Source of the DNA: Ctenopharyngodon idella
Lineage: Eukaryota > Chordata > Actinopteri > Cypriniformes > Xenocyprididae
DNA length: 64,000 nt
Direction: 5' to 3'
Assembly: GCF_019924925.1 (NCBI RefSeq)
Contig: NC_067224.1
Span: forward strand, 21,049,001 to 21,113,000
The notes below the pieces were generated by a model. It ran no database searches, had not been told where the DNA came from, and worked only from the letters and a program-made list of their open reading frames with translations. Made by a program: the position numbers and the translations under genes. This document shows positions 26,701 to 38,500 of the stretch, in pieces (within the stretch, counting starts at the first letter, position 1; every line of letters begins with the position of its first letter).

Positions 26701-29700
26701 GTTAAAGTTGATATTGTGGCTTTATATATGGTCAGACACTTTCATGAGTCATTATATTATTCATTTATTATTATTATTATTAATTACTAATAAATTATTG
26801 TTTCTTGACTTAAAAAAAAAAAAACTGTACTTATTCAAAGAACCAGTTTATTTACCCTTGCACTGCACTTCATTCACAATAGAGGCTGGGTGGAGTTATG
26901 AGGTTTGACTGACAGTTTGAGGAACCAATGGAGTAACAAGGTTTAGTCACAAGCTGTTTTTAGTACTTTTCATTGGTTGAATATTTGCAAAACCCACAGA
27001 CAGAGGTAAAGGGTAACCAATAGCAATAATGATTTATGAAAAAAAAGACGAAATATGGAGATAAGAGGTGTCTGCCCGACATGTATTATTAAATTTGGTT
27101 AAAATGCAGGTTATAAATGGCATACATTAGTTATCCATTAAAAATGTATCATAATTAATAATAATAATAATAATAATAATGTAATAAAATTATTTTTATT
27201 AAATTTTTCTTATTTTTTAATCAGATTTGTGCTGAATAAAAGTACAGATAGATCATGATAGTTGTCTACAAAGATTTTAAGATTTGCTTAAAAAGAAGGT
27301 AATTCTGACTGCCCGAAATAGAAAATAAACTTTATGTAATTAGATTTAACCTTATTTTACCACATTAACTGAAACAAGTCTGTTGAATGTGCCTATAGTT
27401 CGAGTGAAAGTCAGCGTGTGTATAGCACTAATGGTTGATAATCTGCTCTGAATGGATCTTTTGTGAACTCTCAAACTTGAATTAGCAGCATTAGCCATAT
27501 GATGGTAATGACTGCACACAAGGACTCTTAAAGGCTTTCATTTGCTCCTCTTGCCTTATCGCCCATTTTTCCCTTTTTAGAATCACTCTCAGGTGCCATT
27601 ACTGGGCGCTGTGGTTAACATACCAGTCCAGGTACAGACTGAAGTGTGCCTAAACTACAGTCTTGCTGTATGCTCTCAAACAACTGCATTGAGCTGAATG
27701 CTTAACTGTAAAATAAAATGTCCCCCAGACCTTCTACATGTGCCTGGCTCATGAAAGGGAGGCGTATGTGGATTCACGCCTCTGCAGAGCTCTTAAAATG
27801 CTGGTTGGAGATGTTTTCTCTGCTTTCATTCCTGTTTAATATATTTCACACAGAGAGCCCTCTAGAAAAATAGGTTTAGCTCCTTCCCTCCCATGTTTGC
27901 TAATCCCTTTTAATCCATATTATAGTATGTGAGGTTGAACAATATTAAAACAAGAATGTTTCATATTACTATTACAGCTTACTAATAATTGGTATTCATG
28001 TAGAATTATGTCATTTCTGCACCACTACTGGCATCAAATATAACTGCAGAAATAAAGACTGTTTCACATACTTCACCCAACTTCCATTGTTCAGCAAACA
28101 GATACTGTAGCCCCGCCCTAAACTCTCTCCATTGGTTGAGCCATTTGGGCCACTCAAACAAACAAATTGCAGTTCTGTTTGGTGCTGCTAGTTGTGCAGA
28201 AATTACAGACTTCACCTTTAATTACACTTTCCTTGACTTGTATTTAGATGTTTTAATAGAAAGTTGATTAACAGCATGTTCATGCAGATTGTTTTTCTCC
28301 CCAAAATCAAGATTTTAAATTTGCATACAGACACTTGACTGAATTTGAATCTTGAAAAGCTGCTGATCTAAATATCCTTTGTGGGTGAATATAAATGGTG
28401 TCTAAATATGAATTGCGCACTATATGTGAATGTTCTATGTGGGATTTTCTTAAGGATTGATGTCGAGCCCATTTTGTGTTTGCATGCCTCTGACTGGATT
28501 CCTCTGGCTGTCACTGACTTGCAAGATTGTATTTTTCATTACACATGTTTTCTGTCATGGTTGATATAAACCCAAAAGCTAAAGTGAAATAATCATATTA
28601 AACAGTTTTTGTTTAATTTCGATCCTTCCAGAAACCAGTGCGCTATCGCCGAGCGATCAGCTATGACAGTAAGGAGTATTACATGCGGCTGCTGTCAGGG
28701 AACCCGGGGATGTACCAGCACTCCATAGAGCAGAACACAGAGGGAGAGACCACACTGCAGGAGCCTGAACATGGAGAGGACACCATTGCAAGGGTCAAAG
28801 GTCATTCGAATTATACATTATTACGTTACAGTGAAACTACTACAGAAAGTAAATACCAAGTGCTCACATTATACATTGAGTTTTACCGTTATTGATTATA
28901 CATTTTGCTTGTTGATGTATGTATAGAAAAGAGGTACCATTTTCAATACAGTGACTTCTTCTCCTTTTTCAAAAGACTTGACATACTGTACAACTACTAC
29001 TAACTTGTTAGTAAAGGGTAATACTACCGGCTTCCGAATTATATGATTGTCTATCTAATAAAAATAGTTTGTTGTATGGATTTGACTCAATGTGCTGTGT
29101 TATGTTTTAGGTCTGGTGAAAGCCCCTTTGAAACGGTCCCGCTCCACAGCAGATGGGGCTGATGAGGACAGTCAAGACCAGCTGCAGGAGTTGCTGGAGT
29201 CAGGAGCTATGGACGAGGAGCAGAAAACCGACAACACTACACTGCTTCGTCTGCTGGAGGAGGGAGAGAAGGTCTGCAGCACTACACGGCTTCACCTAAC
29301 ATCCTAGTCACACTGTTCAACAACTGTGACTTGTTTTACTGGCAGTCTCTGTTGCTTTGAAAATTTGGGACTTTGGATGAAGCTTTATTTTGATCATTAC
29401 AATTGTGCTAGCTGTCAGATTATCCCCCATCAGTATAAGTGAAGTAATTAGTAAAATTAGTCAGGTTGGATGATTGTTTATTTTACTTCATGGATAATTT
29501 GGACTGATTGATATGAATGATTAACTGAGAATTTGTTTCTCATGTTTGTTCTGATAGATCCAGCACATGTACCGCTGTGCTCGGGTTCAGGGTCTGGACA
29601 CCAGTGAAGGGCTGCTCTTATTTGGGAAAGAACATTTCTATGTGATCGACGGCTTCACCATGACTGTCACCAGAGAGATTAGAGACATTGAGACACTCCC

Positions 29701-32700
29701 TGCAAAGTAAGAGTTTTTATGTTTGGTTTTCTGCTATTAGCTAATTACAAAGACTCGCTTGTAGCTGTTCATCTGCTAAAATTCAGTTTTCCTTCCTACT
29801 GGCCCAAAATGCAGATTTTCTGTTCATCAAATATCTTCAGATATTTTCTGACATAGTCTCTAATAATCTAGTGCAATTTTTCTCAGCCTTTTTGACTGAC
29901 ATTGTCCAACACAATATTCAATATTCCAATATAGGATAAGATATTCCAGTATTCCTGCTGTAATGACTAAGCTGCTTATTTTCTAACTTTTTTATTCATC
30001 TAAATAGGAAGTGTTGATGTTTTAAATTAACTTAATGTAAGATTCATTCTGTCATTCAATTCTGTGATCATTTTTTAGATTATTTTTTTTATATAACAAT
30101 TTATTAATATAAGTCATCCTGCGGCCCATTTGGAGCTTCCCTGAGGCCCTCTGTTTGAGAATCACTGCTTTAGTGGTTGTACTTTGTTTTTGTGACATTT
30201 GCAGTATGCATGAGCCTATCATTCCCCGAGGGGCCCGGCAGAGCAAGAGTCAGCTGAAACGAACCTGCAGCATCTTTGCTTACGAAGACATCAGAGAGGT
30301 GCACAAACGTCGCTACCTGCTTCAGGTGTGCAAATGAACCGTTTGGCTTGATTCGTTGCTAGAACCCAGATAACAATGGGCAGCTTTCATGTTAAGGCTG
30401 ATAATGAAGTTACATTATGCTGTCTTCCTCACAGCCCATGGCAGTAGAAGTGTTTTCTGGGGATGGAAGAAATTATTTGTTGGCTTTCCAAAAAGGAGTC
30501 CGGAACAAAGTGTATCAGAGGTATTGTAAACACTGATGCCACTAGTCGACAGCTCTATTTTGGATGTGGATGTCACAGTTTTTGATCATTTTAGATGAAA
30601 TTTCATCCTGTCATGTCAGATGTTGTCACACTCAGCTATTAAGAAGGGAAAGGGGTTAAAAACTAAATGACTTTCTCTCAGATTCCCTGTCACACACTGC
30701 AGCTCCCCATTTTAGCAGCAATTCATTATGAAGTTTGACTTTATTAGAACAGGTGTACTGCACATTCATAAACAACTGTAATAGACTACATTAAGATGCA
30801 TGGATGATTTTACCAGTAAATGTGTCTTTTTGTCCCTTCGAGACTTCATGTAGAAAATGAGAGAAATACATTACCTTTCCAAACTTTGGGGTCGATAAGA
30901 TTTTTTACATTTTTTTTAAAAGACATCTCTTACGCTCACAGAGGCATCACTTATTTGATCACAAATACAGTGTAAAAAGTAATTTGTGAAATATTATTAC
31001 AATTTAAAATAATTGTTTTCTATTTTAATAGATTTCAAAATATAATTTATTCTCTTGTGTATTTCAGCAAAACATTCTATAAACTGACTGTTCTGCCTTC
31101 ATTATCTTTTTTATTAGTCATTTAAATGTAGGAGAACCTCAGAAAAATGTTTGGTTACACTGTCACCACTGATGTCAATCAGCATTTGCAATTTGTGGCT
31201 TTGCATTTTCTGAAGCGCACAACTTAAAATCAGCTAGTGGAACTCCAGCATTAGCATTACATATTTCCAAACTTTCAAAGCAGTTAAAGCCAAATCTTGT
31301 TTTCTAGGTTCCTGGCAGTTGTTCCCTCACTAGCCGACAGCTCAGAATCTGTCTCTGGGCAACGTCCCAACACCAGTGTGGAACAGGGGTAAGTTACCAT
31401 CATATTATAAGATTATCAAGTGTATTTAGAGTTTATTTACCAAATAAACATTTATATGTGTGTTTCTTGGTTAATAGGTCTGGTCTTCTTAGTACGCTGG
31501 TCGGAGAGAAGTCAGTGACCCAAAGATGGGAGGTGCGGTATCTTCACATTAAATTATTTTGTCTATTTGTTTTGTTTTTGCAGTGTTGCTCATGAAAGAC
31601 TCTTTATTTGCAGAGAGGAGAAATTAGTAATTTCCAATATCTGATGCATCTCAACACATTGGCCGGCAGGTCATACAATGACCTGATGCAGTATCCAGTC
31701 TTTCCATGGATCCTGGCAGATTTTGATTCTGAGGTACAAACATGACCTTGATCATTCCTTGTAATAAATGCTACAGCAAAAAATGTTGGGAGCCGCACTT
31801 TTACTCTGTTATCAGTACATTTACATTCTGTTGGTACATAAGTACCAGTTTTGTGTTTTTTCTTTTGATCAATCTGAGCTTAAATCTTCCTCAGCTAGTT
31901 AAAGATGTTGAATTATTCCACAGGAACTGGACCTCAACAATCCAAAGACATTCCGAAACTTATCCAAACCAATGGGAGCTCAGACAGATGACAGACTGAT
32001 CCAGTACAAGAAAAGATTCAAAGACTGGGAGGATCCTAATGGTGAGTCAAAAACCCCTGCTAATGATCCGTAAGTTGTTGATTATGCAAACTTTTTAAAC
32101 GTGTTTTTGTTTCTTCATAGGCGAGACTCCAGCATATCATTACGGCACTCATTACTCCTCTGCAATGATCGTGGCCTCATATCTGGTCAGAATGGAACCG
32201 TTCACGCAGATCTTCCTCAGGCTTCAGGTTCGTCTTGCATGGCTTGTTCTTTTCTTCATTTTTTCTTCAGTTGTGTCGCCTGCTCTTTTAAGTGCTCAAG
32301 CAGTTTAAAGTCAAGTGGATTCTGATTGGCTGTCAATGTTTTTATCATTCTTCAGCTAGAAAAAAAATCTTTCTGATAGTGATTCCAATGATTTCATTTC
32401 TCTGTGTCATTATCGTTATTGTTGATGTAGACTTCCCTATTCTCATAGAATTAGAATGATTATTAAAACTGTATAGTTATTGTTATCATCCCTAGTGTGA
32501 ACAGACCTTTAGAGTTGGTCCAGATTGAAGAGAGTTTAAAGCTGTTGGTTACATGTTAGTTTCATCTGTGTTTTTAGGGAGGACATTTTGATCTGGCCGA
32601 CCGAATGTTTCACAGTGTACGAGAGGCTTGGCTCTCTGCTTCCAAACACAACATGGCTGATGTGAAGGAACTTATCCCTGAGTTCTTCTACCTTCCTGAG

Positions 32701-33997
32701 TTCTTGCTCAATTCCAACAACTTTGATCTTGGTGAGGATAAGCTTGACACCTAGCCTCATCATCTGTACCCTAAATACAGTCTCTCTCTTTTTAATTTTT
32801 ATACAAGTATGTTATTTAATTTGATCGATCTTTCCTAAAGGGAGTAAACAGAATGGCACCAAGCTTGGAGATGTTATTCTGCCTCCGTGGGCAAAAGGAG
32901 ACCCGAGAGAGTTCATCAGGGTTCACAGAGAGGTAATTGGCATCAAAATACATCGTCCCTGATGGAGCCGGTGGTCAGAAAAGGGCTCTGTGTGTCGTTG
33001 TTTCATCCTATCCACAGATCTTTAATACTGTTCTCCTAATCCCACTTTTAGCGTTAATGTTAGAGAATAACTGAAGGCCATCTCCAGAAACAGGTTCATA
33101 ATCTTTGGGGTCTGTGTGTGTTTTTTTTTAGGCTTTGGAGTGTGACTATGTCAGCTCCCATCTGCATGAATGGATCGACTTGATCTTTGGTTACAAGCAG
33201 CAGGGTCCTCCTGCGGTGGAGGCAGTGAATGTCTTCCACCATCTCTTCTATGAGGGCCAGGTGGACATCTACAACATTAATGACCCACTTAAAGAAACCG
33301 CTACCATTGGATTCATCAACAACTTCGGCCAGATCCCAAAACAGGTTTGCGAATTAATTTTAAAAAATGTTATGAACTACGTCTGTGGTTATTCTGCTAG
33401 GACACCTGTGCAAACTTGACTTCATACATCTAGTAAAAATCACTGTGACACCAGTTGGTTAAAGTTATTGAAAGGAAAGGAAAGTTTGTTCTGAAAAAAG
33501 CTCTATTCTGATTTGTTTTACCGAGGCCATTTGGTTTGATATTTTGTATTTAATGTAATTAAATTCATACATTATGTGTGACTTAGGTGTCCATATACCT
33601 TTTGGTACCACTGTATAGTATATCCTAATGTTTGTTTTATTCGGTATCCAGTTTAACCTCTGTTTCTTTTCTTTTAGCTGTTTAAGAAGCCCCATCCTCC
33701 AAAGCGGGTGCGCAGTAAGTCAAATGGAGAGGTACCTGGTGTGCCTGTTACAATCAACTCCACCTTAGACAAGACCTTCTTCCATCATCTGGACAACTTG
33801 CGCCCCTCACTCACCCCTGTCAAAGGTAATGCAGAATGGATGGAGCTGTACAGTAGCATTCATCCAAACAGCCCACTTTTTGAATCGCATACCATTTTTT
33901 GTCGCTACTACTAGTTTTATATTCTGTCATATACGTTATTTTGTATTAAAATATATAAATGTCATCTACTTCATTTAATAACTATTCATATTTAATG

Positions 33998-34037
<40 letters not shown>

Positions 34038-35072
34038 TTACTTATTTATTTTTTTTACCCATTTTTTATTTTAAAATGTGTTTGTTTTCAACAGTTCTGA
34101 CCATATAGTGAAGAGCATTTAGCATTTAAATGAGCTCTGTGTGTGTGTCATTTGTGTCACTTACAGAGCTAAAAGAGCCAGTGGGTCAGATCGTGTGCAC
34201 TGACAAGGGCATTCTGGCTGTTGAGCAGAACAAGGTGTTGGTTCCTCCTGCCTGGAATAAAACCTTCGCTTGGGGCTACGCGGACCTCAGCTGCCGCCTC
34301 TCTAACTATGAGTCTGACAAGGTCATTTGCAACATACAAATTTTTCTGTTTACTTGCAGTGCTTTCAGCAGCCTTGTGAATGGCTGTCAGATTGTAAAAT
34401 GCATTTGGGACAAGAGCATCTACAAAGCTTTGCATATTCATAAAATGTGTCTTGCAAAAAATGTTAGGTTTACTTTTATATTAACTAGAGTTGATAATTT
34501 GGGTCGATTTTTGAAAGAAGTGTCTTCTCCAAACCTGCATGTATTTGATTAAAAACTGTAATATTGAAATATTAAGTGTCACATGATTCTTCAGAAATCA
34601 TTCTAATATGCTGATTTGGTGGAAACATTTTTTATTATCAATGTTGAAAGCAGTTGTGCTGCTTAATATTTTTATAGAAATATTGATGAATAGAAAATTT
34701 AAAAACATTATTTGAAATATTTTTTGTAACATTATAAATGTCTTTACTGACACTTTTGATCAATTTGATGCATCCTTGCTGAATAAACGTTTTATTTACT
34801 TTTAAAAAAGTCTTACTCACCCCAGACTTAAATGGTAAAGTAAATATTTTCTGTATTTTGCTGAGTAGCAGCATTTATAGACAATTTCCGAGAGTTTCTT
34901 TGAGTTAACAAAAGCATTTGAAATTTTTTGCAGTATTTTCTTTCTATTTTTATCTTCTAAAATCATTTCTGTAGAGATATACAATGCAGCTGTGGGAAAC
35001 ATTCTTCTCAGTGTTGTTCAGATGATTTGCATTTCACTAGCTGTGCAGTAGTGCCCACTAGTTGTTGTGTGT

Positions 35073-35107
<35 letters not shown>

Positions 35108-35507
35108 AGCTTGTGTTGTTGGTTTATTCTGTGTATAGTTTTCTCATTTGTCTGATGTTTGTGTGTTGTGTCCGTCTCATAGGCAGGGATAGTATATGAG
35201 TGTCTGTCTGAGTGGGGGCAGATCTTATGTTCTATCTGCCCCAATCCCAAACTGGTCATTACTGGAGGATTCAGCACAGCCATTTGTGTTTGGGAGACCG
35301 GGACCTTCAAAGAGAAAGCCAAGACCCTCACACTCAAACAGGTAACCGTTATTAGCACATGACAACTTTTGTTTTGTATTTGATTTAATGCTGCTTGCTT
35401 GTTTGATTCTTTTTACTCACATTTTTGGGGATTTAAAACCAAACAACATATTTATATTTTCCTTTAGACTCATTTGCTAAACCTACTTATGTTTTGTATG
35501 TTGATTA

Positions 35508-35539
<32 letters not shown>

Positions 35540-38500
35540 TTCCAGGCTCTTCTGGGCCACACAGATGCAGTTACATGTCTCACAGCGTCATCAGCTTACC
35601 ACATTGTCGTGAGTGGCTCTCGGGACCGTACGTGTATCATTTGGGACCTGAATAAGCTGTCTTTCGTCACCCAGCTAAGGGGCCACCGGGCTCCAGTCTC
35701 AGCACTCTGCATCAACGAGCTTACTGTGAGCCCACAATAATGCTTTCTAAAAGTCACAATATTGTTTAAACTACATTTAAAATCCTTTTAGTTTAACCAT
35801 TTAATAAGCAAATGTCTTTGCATTTTTATGGTTTATTAAGACAATAAAATAATTTATTACTAAATTATATTTTAATAATAAATCATAAAACAATTCTTAT
35901 AAAAATATAATAATTTTTTTTATTATTACTATTGTTATTGTTGGCTGATACAGAATTAAAAATTATTACCAACTTATAAATTTTTTGGTATCAAGTTAAT
36001 TTGATGTCATCATCAAACACAAAACCTGTAATACATTAAAAATGTGCTTTTATAAAGTATTTGCAAAAATTATTTGCATTTTTAAATTTTATTGGGGCAA
36101 TAAAATAATCAATAATATTGGCTAATTCAGAATTAAAATTAATTGCCAACTCATCAAACATTTTTTGTTATTTTTGTCAAGTTAATTTGATCTGTACATC
36201 AAGTTCTCAGAAATTGTAATGCAAATTTCTATATATCAAAAGAAAAAGAAAGAGCTTCCCGATTTAATTTCTTGCTTTTTATGATGCTTCATAATAAAAT
36301 GATGCCTCAGAAGTAACTAAAGTATTCTGTGATTTGATTCTGACTCTGTCTGGGTGTAGGGTGATATCGTGTCCTGTGCTGGCACCTACATCCATGTGTG
36401 GAGCATTAATGGAAGCCCCATCGCCAGCGCCAACACCTTCACCGGCCGCAGCCAACAGATCCTCTGCTGCTGCGTGTCAGAGATGAACGAGTGGGACACA
36501 CAGAATGTTATCGTTACAGGACACTCTGATGGAGTTGTCAGGGTAATAGCCTTCACCTAAATTTACCTTCTTTCTTTTCATTCTGTATCTTTAAAAGCGT
36601 TCAACAGATAACAGTTCTTGACAAGTGACTTTATGTTGTAGTTCTGGAGAACTGAGTTCTTGCAAGTCCCAGAAACCCCTGCTCCAGACCCTGTAGAGCC
36701 CCCCGAAGTGCCAGACTGCTGTGGAGAAATTGGTAAAACATCCCCCCCCATTGCATCTTTTAAATGTCATTTATGCTGTAATATTGCAAAGATGATATGA
36801 AAGTATTAATAAATTTAAATTGATTAACTTAGCTATAAACAGTTTTAGCTTGTCTTATGCATTATAGGAATTTATTTTGACTTTTATTGAATCTTTTCGG
36901 ATGAAATAAACTCAAATCTTGTTCTTCCAGAGGGTCGTGATGCTCCAGACGATGACAGCAGTGAGTCTGAGGGAGAGGAAGCCAGCCTCAGTCAGGACCC
37001 CAAGCCTCGGACCTCAAACAGCCACCCCAGCAGTACCGTCCACAGACCCAAACCTCGCAACGGAGCCTCCTGGTCTGTGGACAGTGGCTCTGACGACTCC
37101 CGCCGCTGGTCGGACACACTCAGCATTGACGAGAAGGACGGCTTTGTTTTTGTAAACTACTCAGAGGGCCAGATTAGACCAGGAATTCCCTCGCAGCTAC
37201 ATTCCCAACCGCACTCAGCACCCTCACACGGGCCAGTGCCACAGCCTCTTCAGCCCAGTACAATGGAGGCTCGGTCCTACAACAAACTCAAACCAGGTGC
37301 AGTAGATTAAAACCAGTGTCATGATTTTCTTTTTTTCAACATCATAATTTTAAGTAAAAGAAAAAAAAATCCTTTTATAATTAAATTAAAAATTATAATT
37401 AAAAATAATTAAATATATATTTAATTTATTACTTATTTAAAACTAATTTAATAGATTTTATTCTAATTTTATATATTTATTTATTTTTCAAATTATGTTA
37501 TTGGCATAACAATTTACATGAAAAGTTTTGATGTAGACCAAAGCGAGATCAGTAAATCCTTAAATGAAATAAATGAATTTAAATAGTGTGGCTATTAACT
37601 CAGTTTAGCGTTAACATCTTCATACAAGTGCTGTTCTCTTGTGTTGGAGGATTCTTATGATAGTGTTTTTTATGTGAGCAACTGGCATGTTCTTTACTGT
37701 TCGCTTTGTCTCCAGGCTACAGATGGGAGAGACAGCTGGTGTTCCGGAGCAAACTCACCATGCACACAGCGTTTGACCGCAAGGACAACGCTCATCCTGC
37801 GGAAATCACCTCGCTTGCCATTTCAAAGTAGGTGCTCTGTGTTTGTGCTGGAATGTGGAGAAACTGGTTTCTACTGTGTTTCTAATGTGATTTAACATTG
37901 ACATGCCAGTGTTTGCTCAGAGGGTATCAAATGAATTGTCTCTTAACAAGATAACAGCTGATAACGAGCTGTTCTTGTGTACTCAGAGACCACAGTAAGA
38001 TCCTGGTAGGCGACGGCCGTGGCCGCGTGTTCAGCTGGTCTGTCAGTGATCAACCAGGACGCTCTACTGCAGATCACTGGGTGAAGGACGAACAGGTGGA
38101 CAGCTGCTCTGGATGCACCGTGCGTTTCTCCCTCACTGAAAGACGCCACCACTGCAGAAACTGTGGCCAGGTCTTCTGCCAGAAGTAAGACAGATTATTT
38201 ACGATTACAATATATGGACTAAATAAATTTTAAGTGTTTATTTATTATAATTTTTTTTTTTTTTTTTATACCCATTGGGAAAAGACCATTGCAACTGTTT
38301 TTTGTTTTTTGTTTTGTTTTTTGTTTTGTTAGGTTTGGGTTGGGTTTTTTGTTTGTTTTTTGGTTTGGTTTTGTTTGGTTTTTGGTTTGGTTTGGCTTGG
38401 GTTTTTGGTTTGTTTTGGTTTGGGTGTTTTGTTTGGATTGGGTGTTTTGTTTGTTTTGGTTTTTGTTTGGTTTGGTTGTTTTGTTTGTTTTTGGTTTTGT

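Noticed and set aside
27729..27838. Open stretch after 'cccccag' (TFYMCLAHERE...) as an alternative terminal wdfy3 exon
   Set aside because: There is no matching donor, the frame ends at a TAA after about 37 codons, and truncating the protein before PH-BEACH would be unexpected. The acceptor-like word alone is weak evidence.
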